Part shown: piece after piece, positions 9,674 through 19,559 of the stretch | Numbering within the stretch: position 1 is the first letter of the stretch | How the letters are laid out: each line of letters begins with the position of its first letter | NCBI GenBank assembly: GCA_029990175.1 | Contig: JARKIP010000065.1 | Location: 23,662,501 to 23,726,500 of the forward strand | DNA from: Petunia secreta | Lineage: Eukaryota > Streptophyta > Magnoliopsida > Solanales > Solanaceae | DNA length: 64,000 nt | Direction of reading: 5' to 3' | The notes under the pieces: model-generated | Database searches by the model: none | What the model saw: only the letters and a program-made list of their open reading frames with translations | Told to the model about the DNA's origin: nothing | Position numbers and translations under genes: made by a program

Positions 9674-11479
9674 TTATGTGAATTTAATCATCCCTAAATC
9701 CAATCTATTTCTTTCACAATCATCTCTGCCTAGAGCTTTAGTAAAAATGTCTGCTATTTGCTTTTCAGTAGGACAAAATGCTATGGTGATCAAACCTTTT
9801 TCATAATTGTCTCTTAGGAAATGATGTCTTATATCAATGTGTTTAGTCCTTTTGTGATGCACTGGATTCTTTGTCATATTAATAGCACTAGTATTATCAC
9901 AATATATACGAACAGTTCCTACATCAACACCAAAATCCTGTAATTGTTGTTTGATCCATAACAACTGTGAACAACATGAAGCAGCTGCAACATATTCAGC
10001 CTCAGCAGTGGAAAGTGCCACTGAATTCTGTTTCTTAGTTCCCCAAGAAACCAAACACTCACCAAGAAAATGTGCCATACCTGAGGTACTTTTTCTATCA
10101 ACAAGGAAACCTGCATAGTCAGCATCAGTATATCCAACAAGATTAAAACTACCACCTTTTGGATACCAAAGTCCCAAGGGACCTGTTCCTTTCAGATACC
10201 TCAATATTCTTTTAATAGCTTTCAAATGAGATTCTTTAGGATCTGATTGGAACCTAGCACACAAACCAACACTGAACACAATATCAGGTCTACTAGCAGT
10301 TAGATAAAGTAAAGAACCTATCATACCCCTATACAATTTTTGATCAACTGATATTCCATGTTCATCAAGATCCAATTTTGTGGCAGTGGCAATAGGTGTG
10401 TCAATTTCCTTAGCATTATCCATATCAAATCTTTTAAGTAATTCCTTAACATACTTTTGTTGATGGATCATAGTTCCATTTGAGGTTTGCTTAATTTGTA
10501 GACCCAAAAAGAAATTGAGTTCACCCATCATGCTCATCTCAAATTCACTCCCCATCAAGTTTGCAAATTCCTTACTTAAATTTTCACAAGTGGCACCAAA
10601 AATTATATCATCTACATAGATTTGAACAATTAAGAGATCCTTACCTTTTTCTTTTAAGAACAAAGTACTATCAATTTTACCTCTCTTGTATCCATGCTGG
10701 AGTGGAAATTTTGATAGCCTCTCATACCATGCTCTTGGTGCCTGCTTGAGCCCATACAAGGCCTTGTCTAACTTGTACACATGTTCAGGGAACTATTCAC
10801 TTTCAAAACCTGGAGGTTGCTTGACATACACTTCTTCTTTCAAGTAACCATTCAGAAACGCACTCTTAACATCCATTTGATGTAGAGTAAATTCCATGTA
10901 TGTAGCAAAGGCTATAAGAAGTCTTATTGCTTCCAGTCTTGCAACTGGAGCAAAAGTCTCATCATAGTCGATGCCCTCCTCTTGACTATATCCCTGAACG
11001 ACTAGCCTGGCCTTGTTTCTTGTTACCATGCCATCCTCATCAAGTTTGTTTCTGAAAACCCATTTTGTTCCAATTATGGGCCTGTTCCTTGGCTTGGGTT
11101 CCAAATGCCAAACTTGACTCCTTTGAAATTGATTCAGTTCTTCCTGCATAGCATTAATCCAATCTGCATCATTTAGTGCTTCTTTCACATTTTTAGGTTC
11201 AACAAGAGATAAGAAGACACTAAAGGCACACAGATTGTGATTCTTGACTGCTGATCTAGTTTGAACTCCGGCAGCCTTATCTGAGATTATTTGATCCACA
11301 GGATGTGACCTTTGATACTTGAAAGGCTTGGGTGTCAATCCATTGTCAGAAGTCCTTTGCTGAGGAACAGTACCTGATAGAGTAGTGTTTCCAATTTGTG
11401 GTGGAACCAACACTTGTTCCCCCTGTTTCAGTGCTACTCTTCTCAGTTCTGTCCTGAGGAACAGTTCCTTGCAGTTCAC
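9674..11479 (-). pseudogene. Element D reverse transcriptase / RNase H
   Basis: Copia-type RT and RNase H on the minus strand. The 11479-10793 piece holds the RT start (WINAMQEELNQFQRSQVW, GTKWVFRNKLDEDG, LHQMDVKSAFLNGYLKEEVYV). The 10780-9674 piece holds YGLKQAPRAWYERL, the catalytic YVDDIIFG, and RNase H (YTDADYAGFLVDRKSTSG, STAEAEYVAAASCC, TKHIDIRHHFLRD, ADIFTKAL). Both are in one frame, separated by a single TAG at 10793-10795. The frame differs from that of the integrase piece upstream, with a shift near 11440. All catalytic motifs are still recognisable. Confidence 0.93.
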
Positions 11480-12404
11480 TTCTCATATCCAGAATCTGCA
11501 TTTGTGGATTAAGTTCAAACTCTTTCAGCATTCCAATTTCTTCATCCTCCTGTACCTGTTCTTGAGTGAGACTGTCAGTTTCATCAAATTTAACAATCAT
11601 GCTTTCTTCAATTTTCAATGTTTTCTTGTTAAACACCCTGTAAGATTTACTATTTAAAGAATAACCAACAAATATTCCCTCATCACTTCTAGGATCAAAT
11701 TTTCCTAAGGCATTCTTTCCATTGTTGTGTATGAAACGTTTGCAACCAAAAGCCCTAAGATGAGAAATATTTGGTTTTCTTCCTTTAAGTAATTCATATG
11801 GGGTCTTTTCTATTAAAGGTCTTGTCATACATCTATTTACTATGTAGCGTGCAGTATTAATAGCCTCAGCCCAAAAGTTCTGTGGAAGATTTCCAGATAT
11901 CAACATAGTCCTTGCCATTTCTTCTAGAGTACTATTTTTCCTTTCCACTACACCATTTTGTTGTGGAGTGCTAGGTGAGGAAAAATTATGATTAATGCCA
12001 TTTTCATTACAAAAATTGGAAAACATATGATTTTCAAATTCAGTTCCATGATCTGACCTAATGGCAACAATATGGTTATCTAGAGTTCTTTGAGCTTTCT
12101 TAGCAAAGATTGAAAATGCATTAAATGATTCTTCTTTAGATGAAAGAAATATAGTCCATGTAAATCTGGAGTAATCATCCACCAATACCATAACATACTT
12201 CTTACCTCCACGACTCATTGTTCTCATAGGGCCACATAAATCCATATGGGCCAGTTCCAAAGGTTTAGTGGTACTTACCTGTTTCTTCGATTTGAAGGAA
12301 GATTTTACCTGCTTCCCCCTGGCACATGCTTCACATACTTTTTCTTCATTAAACCTGATGTTAGGAAGACCTATCAACAAGTCCTTTGACACAAGTTTGT
12401 TCAA
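11346..12404 (-). pseudogene. Element D integrase
   Basis: Copia integrase: the GAG-pre-integrase end (CEACARGKQVKSSFKSK), then the catalytic core with D in HMDLCGPM, D in SDHGTEFEN and E in VVERKNSTLEEM, and the IN C-terminal FGCKRFIHNNGKNALGKFD / GIFVGYS region. The DDE set is intact. Upstream it is separated from the protease piece by an in-frame TGA at about 12441 just before WHKRLGHASL; downstream it shifts frame before RT. Confidence 0.92.
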
Positions 12405-12440
12405 TTGTGAAAGACTAGCATGTCCTAGTCTTTTGTGCCA

Positions 12441-12866
12441 TCAGAGGGGATCATTTTGCACCACACTTAAGCAGCTCAAGCTTCCATTAGATAATGTCAG
12501 TAAGTCTACTTTGTAGATGTTTCCATGTCTGTTTCCATGCAAAATAACCTCTCCAGAAGCTTGATTAGTCACAGTACATCCAGTAGATGAGAAATTAACA
12601 TTATTACCTTTGTCACACAATTGAGATATGCTAAATAAGCAATGCTTCAGCCCATCTACTAGAAATACATTATCTATACAGTGTGAATCAGACCTACCTA
12701 CCTTTCCAATTCCAATAATTTCCCCTTTCTTACCATTACCGAAGGAAACATTTCCTCCTTGGAAGGCTGAGAGTGAAAGGAACAGTTCCTTATGCCCTGT
12801 CATATGTCTTGAGCAACCACTGTCCATGTACCATTTGTGGTTTGTCTCCTTCACTCTAGCCTGCAA
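12441..12866 (-). pseudogene. Element D protease and GAG-pre-integrase segment
   Basis: Contains the aspartic protease motif WYMDSGCSRHMTGHKELF, typical of sirevirus-like copia elements, followed by NGKKGEIIGIGKVG, the NVFLVDGLKHCLFSISQLCDKG segment and the pre-integrase linker. It is in the same frame as the integrase piece but ends in a TGA stop. It is in a different frame from the upstream gag C-terminal piece (shift near 12870). Confidence 0.88.
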
Positions 12867-12873
12867 AAGAAAA

Positions 12874-13474
12874 CTAGGGGTTAGTCTTAAGAACCCAAAC
12901 TAGTTTGGGTTCCTTTCCTTTTGAAAAAGGATGAATCAAATCTCTCCTAGCCCAGAATGGTAATGGTTTCTTTGTGTGAACATTTTCTCTTTTTACAGAA
13001 TGTTGAACAGGTTTGTAGAACCTATTCTTCTGTTTCACAGGATTTTGAACAGGTTTATAGGACATGTTCCTCTGGGCAGCCCTTTTTAAAGATTGACAAT
13101 TTTCTTTTCGGTGACCAGTGTTCCCACAGTGAGTGCATAGCCAGTTTTCAGGAAATGATAAGTACTTACTCTTTGGATTCCATTTGGATGAACTCTGTGC
13201 TTTCATGAATCCAATACCTTTCCTGTTACTACTATGATTTTCCTGTAACCATTCTAGTGCTTCAGAAGACTTGTTCCATTCTACAGTTTTTCTTAATTCC
13301 ATTTTTGTTTTAACCAAGTCTTCTTCTAAAGATCTTATCTTTTCATCTTTCTTACACAGTTCATCAACTGTGTCTTTCAGTTTCTCTTCAGCAATGATCT
13401 GATGAGAATTAGCAATACCTTTACCTTTTACAAATGTTTTAACATTTTCTACTTCCTGAGCAGTTGTTTCAAGT
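12874..13474 (-). pseudogene. Element D gag C-terminal part with second zinc knuckle
   Basis: Translating upstream of the 13317 start keeps a lysine/glutamate-rich coiled-coil-like gag segment open (ANSHQIIAEEKLKDTVDEL). It continues into the second CCHC knuckle CTHCGNTGHRKENC near 13125 and basic repeats KQKNRFYKPVQHSVKREN. This is the continuation of the gag frame at 13653-14969 but is cut from it by about 230 bp of unrelated DNA. Two knuckles in one gag are usual for sireviruses. Confidence 0.8.
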
Positions 13475-13706
13475 GTGAGGAAGGTTTTCTCCGGTCTTCC
13501 TCAAAAAGACAGCTTTAGAGCGCAAGTCAAACTCATGATAGGCGAGAAATCACGCGCGCATGGTTTAGCGGTTTGCTGTGCTCTGTGATCTTATTCTTCT
13601 CCAAGACCCGATGCTTCATCTACTTCTTTAGTTTAGTAGGACTTCTTTCACGCTATTGCGTGAAACATTTGTTTGGTCTCCCGCTGCTACTGCTGTCTAT
13701 GCTTAA
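13475..13706. other. Foreign insertion (about 230 bp) inside D gag
   Basis: The gag protein reads normally up to about 13706 (KEEIIKNDFLEG) and resumes near 13474 (TFLTLETTAQEVENV). The DNA between is unlike the rest: it has more GC, CGCGCG near 13553, and a perfect hairpin TTTCACGC-TATT-GCGTGAAA at 13646-13665. It brings a stop at 13653. Composition reminded me of organellar intergenic DNA, but I cannot identify it. Edges are approximate. Confidence 0.6.
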
Positions 13707-14969
13707 TCTTCCTTCCAGAAAATCATTTTTAATTATTTCCTCTTTGCATTCTGTTTCTAAACAGTCAACTTTATCATGAAGTTGGTGATTATCATCCCTT
13801 AGAGTTTTAAATTCATTTAGCACAATATGGAATACTTTAACCAACTTTTCTCTAGACATGCTTTTTACATATTCTTTGAGTTTAGAAACAAATACCTCAG
13901 GATCCTCTTCATTTTCTGAATCTCCAAGTGCCATTAGAGCAAGATCCTCATCCAGATCATCATCAGTTATTTCGTCTTCACTGTCTTGCCATCCTGCAAC
14001 CAACGCTTTGGGATTTCCACTTCTCTTATGGACCTGTTCCCTAGCCTTCTTCCTTTCATCAATGAATTTCTTCCTCCATTCTCCTTCCATAATTGGACAT
14101 TTGCTGATGTAGTGCTCCGAGCTTCCACATTTGTGGCATTCTCCAGCCTGTTTCATGTTAGTAGACCTACCCTGTCCACTAATTTCCCTATTCTTATTCA
14201 AATATTTCTGAACACTTTTAGCGATAAGGACCAGTTCCTTATCATCAATGATTTTATCACCAGCAGTCAAGGCTAGGTTAGGTTCAGTTTTAACTGGTGC
14301 TCCTATGTTTTTAACCTTTTTCCTCAGTTCATAAGTCTTTAGATTGCCTATAAGCTCATCTAAGGATAAAGTGGTTAAATCTTTACTTTCAATGATAGCA
14401 CAAGCTTTGATCTCCCAAGAATCTGGAAGAACCCTAGTTAAAATCTTTTCTACTCTATCTTCCACAGTTAAAACCCTTCCCAAAGAGATAAGTTCAGAAG
14501 CAATGGCATTAAATCTAGTATACATTTCAGAGATTGATTCTTCTTCTATCATTTTAAAGCTTTCATATTCAGCATAAAGAAGTGTACCTCTGGACCTTTT
14601 TACCTGACTTGTTCCTTCGTGTGCAACTTGTAGAGCATCCCAAATCTCCTTTGCAGTGGCATACCCTCTGATCCTAGTGCATTCATCAGGACTAAGTCCA
14701 CCAACCAGCCACTTCCTAGCCTTTGCATTCTTTTCCCATTGCTTTATGTCTTCAGCATTGCACTCCTTCCTGGTTTTGGGAACATCCTTCCCATCAGCAT
14801 CCTTCTTCATTGGGATCATGGAACCTTCAGTTACTATGTCCCACAATTCATAGTCTTCTGCTTGAAGGTGATCGCGCATCCTCTCTTTCCACCATGAATA
14901 GTATTTCCCATTGAAATAAGGTGCTCTAACCATTGACTGGCCCTCACCGTTCTCTCGTGATGTACTCAT
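13653..14969 (-). pseudogene. Element D gag N-terminal part
   Basis: 438-codon minus-strand frame starting MSTSRENGEGQSMVRAPYF, only 50 bp from the 5' LTR. It holds the copia gag region (YYSWWKERMRDHL, KEIWDALQVAHEGTSQVKRSR, MYTRFNAIASELISLGR, SLDELIGNLKTYELR), the CCHC knuckle CHKCGSSEHYISKC near 14115, then acidic sequence and a coiled coil. The last 17 or so codons before the stop at 13653 are encoded by the foreign insertion, so the natural C-terminus is replaced. Confidence 0.92.
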
Positions 14970-15004
14970 CTAATCCTAGGTGTTAGCCTTTTCAAGGATA
15001 ACCT

Positions 15005-15016
15005 GCTCTGATACCA
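15005..15016 (-). promoter_or_regulatory. Element D primer-binding site
   Basis: Minus-strand TGGTATCAGAGC, complementary to the 3' end of plant initiator tRNA-Met, two bases from the end of the 5' LTR. It marks the start of reverse transcription and confirms the element's orientation. Confidence 0.92.
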
Positions 15017-15018
15017 AT

Positions 15019-15818
15019 TGTTATTTCCCACGATTACACCACTTTACTATTTTAAGGACTAGTTCCTTAAAATATGTTCCTTTACTCTACGATATGCGGA
15101 ATTAAAACTGTAAGTAATTGAACACCAGATATTAGCGTGGAAAAACTCCTAGACACGGGATCAAAAAACCACGACCTACTTCTCAAGTAGGATTTCAACT
15201 TCACTATGTAAAAAGACCCACTTGGTTACAACACTCACTCTTACTAACCTAGGACTAACTCTAATCCTTTAGTGATCTTTCTCACGATCAGTGAAGTTGT
15301 GTCAAGTCCACGACTTGAACCAAAAAGTTTACAACTCGATTTTTGCTTACTACAATTGAACTAAGACTTGAATTTTTACAAGATTCAATCTAAGGAACAG
15401 GTTCTCACTTAGTTCTACTGTAGCTAACTGATTACACAAATAAGCTAATAATTCTTCTCAGCTTTTGCTCGATGCTCTCTGTATTTGTGTACACTTCTAT
15501 GGCTGATAGTCTCCACGTTTTATAGCTTCCAGCAGCCAAGAAGTCTCAAAGAATTAGATTTCCAAAGCTCCCTTGACTTTGAATCCTAATTGGATTCTTC
15601 TCTTGAGAATCCGAATCCTTTATCCCTTAGTTATGCAATCTTTTCGTATCCGTTTAGACCTGCATAATTATCAAGATATACGTCAGTATTAGGATAAATA
15701 ATAATATCTCAATTAAACGATTTTGCATGAATTATCTATTCTGCTACAGTGATTCAAAGGAACAGGTCCTTTGAATCTGTTGTCATCAGTCAAAACTCCA
15801 AGCTTATCCAAGCTAACA
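15019..15818 (-). mobile_element. Element D 5' LTR
   Basis: 800-bp partner of 5863-6667. Ends TGTTAT...AACA. TATA-like TATAAAAC (minus) is near 15517-15524. Quasi-palindrome copies lie at 15057 and 15394 (one mismatch each) and 15759 (exact). Followed on the right by the target duplication GAGGC at 15819-15823. Confidence 0.93.
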
Positions 15819-15896
15819 GAGGCGCTCCGCCTCAGCAATTTCTAGAGAGGTCACAGAATTTAGGCGGTCCGCCTCAGGTTCTAGGCGCTCCGCCTC
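15819..15896. repeat. G1 leader hairpin array, right part
   Basis: GAGGCGCTCCGCCTC at 15819, TAGGCGGTCCGCCTC at 15861 and TAGGCGCTCCGCCTC at 15882. The first unit is the one hit by element D, whose target duplication is its 5-base arm. The starts are 42 and 21 bp apart. Confidence 0.85.
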
Positions 15897-16402
15897 CTGC
15901 AACCTTCAACACAGTTTCACTTCGGGTTTTCTTGGTTTTGCACCCAAAAATCCAACAATTCTCGCGTTGTTTTAGAACCTCAAAGGTACCCCAATGTTGT
16001 TTCAATCACAAAGAACAAACCCCAACAACTTTTATCAAACCCCAATAAAAAACAAACAATCCACCATGTTCATCACCTTCAAAACTAGGGTTTCAAAATT
16101 TTCAAATTTTCAAAGGGTTTCAAATTTTCAAATCTTGTGTTTCAACTTCAAATCTTGTGTTTAGGGTACCAAAAGAACGGGTTTCCAATAAGGAACAAAC
16201 CCCAATAAATATCACACAACGGGTCCAACAAACCAAGAATCTATGATCAAAATTTTTTTTTTTTGTGTTTTTTTTTTCAACTTTTTCTATTTTTTTGTGT
16301 TTTCTTCTTTTTCTTCAACAACAAATAAGAACCTAACGTAGAAACTAACATAGGCACGAAGAATCAAGGGTCGGGGGTTTGTAGAAATAAAACCCGAGCC
16401 TT
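15897..16402 (-). other. G1 leader, LTR-proximal half
   Basis: Non-coding leader between the 5' LTR/PBS of G1 and its gag (interrupted by D). A-rich in the minus direction, with poly-A/T stretches near 16250-16280 and repeated AAATTTTCAAA-like tracts near 16090-16130. No gene is seen. Confidence 0.75.
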
Positions 16403-16414
16403 GCTCTGATACCA
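16403..16414 (-). promoter_or_regulatory. G1 primer-binding site
   Basis: Minus-strand TGGTATCAGAGC, initiator tRNA-Met type, three bases from the LTR end at 16418. It fixes the 5' LTR of G1 as 16418-17202. Confidence 0.9.
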
Positions 16415-16417
16415 AGA

Positions 16418-17202
16418 TGATAAGGATCAGTACGACAAAACAAAGAACGATAGGAGAGCGAGACACTTCTCGAACTCCCTTCGAAGTAATCCCGGGGAAC
16501 TTGTCCCGAGATACCCTCGAATCGGCGTCTAGAAGGACCTACACTATGCAACTACCCTCGAGTCGCACCCGGGACTCGCAAGTAGAATGATCGGGTTTTC
16601 GGTTCAAGACTCAACTAGGTTCCACTAGTGAATTCAAGCAACCAAAGAAAGGGTTTCTTCAATAAAGAGATAAACTCTATTAATCATTCATAAGATTCAA
16701 AGGTAAGCTAATGTTTGAGGAGGCTAAGTGAAGTATTTAGAGGCTTCACTTAGTCATAATAAAAGGTCCAAAGTACCCCCAAAGTGGGTTAAAATAAATA
16801 AGGCAACGCAGGGCTATAGTTGGAAATTCATGCAAAAAGAAGTAAAATATCCCGCAGGCCATCACAGGGGGAGGCGCTCCGCCTCCTGTGCTGAGGCGCT
16901 CCGCCTCCCTTTTGAGGCGCTCCGCCTTCTTCTGTTCAGCTCTCTGCCTTTTGGTAGGCGCTCCGCCTCAGCTTTGAGGCGCTCCGCCTTCTTCTGGAAC
17001 TTGTGCAAGAGGCTCAAAATGAGCTTGGGGTGGATCCCCTTGGAGCCCAAGTGGTCCTACATCCATGGTGCTCAAAAGCATGATCTTCGAGCTACTCTCG
17101 GAGCCTCATTCCACGTCCCTCCAAGTCAAGTGAAGATGGGTGTCTTGAATCAACTTTGCTTGACTTCTAGTGAACGGCCTTGAGGTCATATGCCCCGCAT
17201 CA
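16418..17202 (-). mobile_element. Gypsy G1 5' LTR
   Basis: Complete 785-bp LTR; on the minus strand it begins TGATGCGGGG (at 17202) and ends TTATCA (at 16418). Its 16690-17202 part matches 1-513. It contains its own hairpin array (16871-16990). The bases beyond it, ATCCA at 17203-17207, are the expected target duplication, whose partner lies outside the window. Confidence 0.92.
16871..16990. repeat. 21-bp-phased hairpin array in the G1 5' LTR
   Basis: Five 15-mers (GAGGCGCTCCGCCTC or one-base variants) start at 16871, 16893, 16914, 16955 and 16976: spacing 22, 21, 41 and 21 bp. Sequence between units differs slightly from the left LTR, but the phase and 3+2 layout are kept. Confidence 0.9.
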
Positions 17203-17207
17203 ATCCA

Positions 17208-19326
17208 ACTCCAAATAACTCAAGCTCCCACCTCTCTATACTAATTAATTCAACCTTCAAAACTAAATGGGAACCTATTTTACTGGGCTTTAGGCATCCC
17301 AACCAAGCCTAATATAATGCAATAGCTACACAAAACAACATCCCATTAGTTCAAACTTAATTGAAGCCAAAAGTACTCACCTTGACCCCCCTGGACTCCC
17401 AATTTCTAAACTAAACAATTCAGACCTTAGTTAACACATGCTTGAGGAGAAGATTCTGACCATTTCCAATCCAAACAATTATTTCAATGTTTAATAAGCA
17501 CACAAGTCATTTTTGTACTCTATTAAAGCTAAGCTGAACAATGGGAACAGAACAACTTTCAACTCTAACAGTTTCAAGATAGTCTCGACTTGACAAGCCT
17601 ATAAGACTAGCAGATTAGCTCCCAATGTATTTCACGGTAAATGGAACTACAAGTCGGCTTGGACTGATTCATATCACCCCCAAAATCAGCATGTTTAGTT
17701 GCTTAACAATGAACAAATGGAGAGGAGCATGGAAGATTATGACAGAAACAAACAATTCGAACGAGTGAACAACAAGAGAATGCTTGTGATACATGTAAGC
17801 AATGGTTCATACACTAGAACAATCATTCATCAACATATACAACGACCTGCACACTGATTCTTTCATGTAATGACATCCGAAACTAATCTTCTACGACCAA
17901 GCAAATTAGGCGACAAAGGACAGAAAACTAAAGGGAAAGCAAAGGAATTTTCTCGTCTAACCGTGTCTAAACAAACAGAAAGTTCCACAGCCCTTTACTT
18001 CGATCAGCCGCAACGACGACGTGCCACCAGCTGCTGTACAACTATCGCAACTCCATTGAAACGCCACTGTTTCGCCAATCAAACGCAGCCTCCCTACGAA
18101 CAACACCGAGCCTACTGCCTCGCCATTTCTGTTTCAGCCTCGCCATTAGACAATCACATAGCCTCACTGTTTCAACACTAAGCTAAGCACCACCACAGCC
18201 TTGCCATGGCTTCACAGTCACCAACTCCCTCGGATCAGCAGCACCACAACTCCCATCAGAAACTCGCTAGCAACATCACACACACGCCTCGCCTTGCCAC
18301 TACCTAGCCTCCATTCTAGGCTCTCGTCGCTATCTAAAACAGCCTCGGATCATCAACCCAACCCCGTTACCACAGCGACAACATCTCACTATCACACGAC
18401 TTCCCTCACAGTCTCACCATTCCACAGTAACATCATCATCTCGGCAGAAATGAGCAAATTCCATCATCCTTTTCTCGCTCTAATTAAAGCGATCTCATTT
18501 GAGATCGTCTCAATTAGAACAAGAGAAGAAAAACGGAAAGAAAACACGAAAAATGAAAACAAAGTGAGACCCGAGTCGCTGCCGTTTGGACTTTAACAAA
18601 CGGAGCACCTATTTATGGAAATGGAGCATGGGAAATGATAGAGGGAGCTGTGGGGGATACCTTTATGGAAGAATCGCCGGAAAAATAGAAGATCGCCGGA
18701 GTTAGGGTTTGGTCAATTCTTTAAGCTTCGATCCACACCAAACTAGCGAGATTTTAGAGAAATAGAGCTCAAATCGGGGATGAGGGGCTCGAGACAGTTC
18801 TGGGAATATATAATTTGGTCGGAGGGAGTGGTCGCTGGTGGTGGTTTAAGGCGGAGTACGGTGGGTTCAAAATTGGAGAGGTTCCCTGTTTGTTTTTTGT
18901 GAATTGGGTAAAAATGAGCAAACATAGCAAAATTTGCCTTTTAAATGAGGTATTGGGCCGGGTTTGGGTCAACAAGTGGGCTGGGTATTTATTTCTATTT
19001 TAGCCATCCCAATAACCATTGCTTTCAAAACTAGCCAAACTTCAAACCTTAATTAATTAGCACGAACTAAATTAACTAAGCCGCAAAATTAAGATAGATT
19101 GTTAATTAACTCAAATAAGCATTGAACAAGAACAAATATTATTTTTGATAATTTTTCTACATTTCTTCCTAATTAAATACTGAAAATAGTCCAAAAAAAA
19201 TGGTACAATCACATGACAATTAACACACATATTTTATGCATTTTGATATTTTATGCCACAATTAGGTGATTACACTTGGGGCCACTATTTAGGTCATTTC
19301 CCAGTTGCCCCTTACTATGATTTCTG
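17208..19326. other. Unassigned region between G1 and the DUF4283 pseudogene
   Basis: About 2.1 kb in which I find no convincing gene. Short frames at 17870-18181 and 18201-18596 have no recognisable domain and a Ser/Thr/His-rich, low-information look. Around 18600-18760 the minus strand shows AAACCCTAACTCCGGCGATC and a TAAATAG-like box, reminiscent of a promoter or a decayed LTR/5' leader. I could not find the matching second copy of any LTR here. Confidence 0.5.
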
Positions 19327-19559
19327 TTGACAGGTACCAACCTAGATGACATTGGTGTTTCTCAGACAACTTTGCAGCTGTTTCTTGTATCTGTGAGTTC
19401 CTGGATGTTTCTTTTCTTTTCTATTGCTCCTCCATGTACTCTGCACTATTCAGCTCTGTGCTTTTTGTTGTTATATCATTCACCTCCTACATTAGTTCTT
19501 TTTGTTTGTTTCTATTATCTCCCTGCTCTATTTGAGTCTCTTCTAAAGTTTCCACTTTT

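Larger units (their letters stand above)
5863..15818 (-). mobile_element. Copia element D (sirevirus-like), complete, nested in G1
   Basis: A complete minus-strand Ty1/copia element of 9,956 bp. It has LTRs of 805 and 800 bp (5863-6667 and 15019-15818) beginning TGTTAT and ending AACA, a tRNA-Met type PBS, a PPT, and a perfect 5-bp target duplication GAGGC (5858-5862 and 15819-15823). Gene order in the minus direction is gag, protease, integrase, RT/RNase H, then an extra ORF pair before the 3' LTR. The extra ORF, large size, CCHC-rich gag and the protease motif WYMDSGCSRHMTG point to the Sirevirus (SIRE/Maximus) lineage. Several frameshifts and stops make this copy defective. The quasi-palindrome GGA[AC]C[AT]G[GT]TCC recurs along its whole length. 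Confidence 0.93.

Noticed and set aside
17870..18596. Two plus-strand frames (103 and 131 residues) as possible small genes
   Set aside because: No recognisable domain, low-complexity composition, and no promoter or intron evidence. Left as unassigned DNA.
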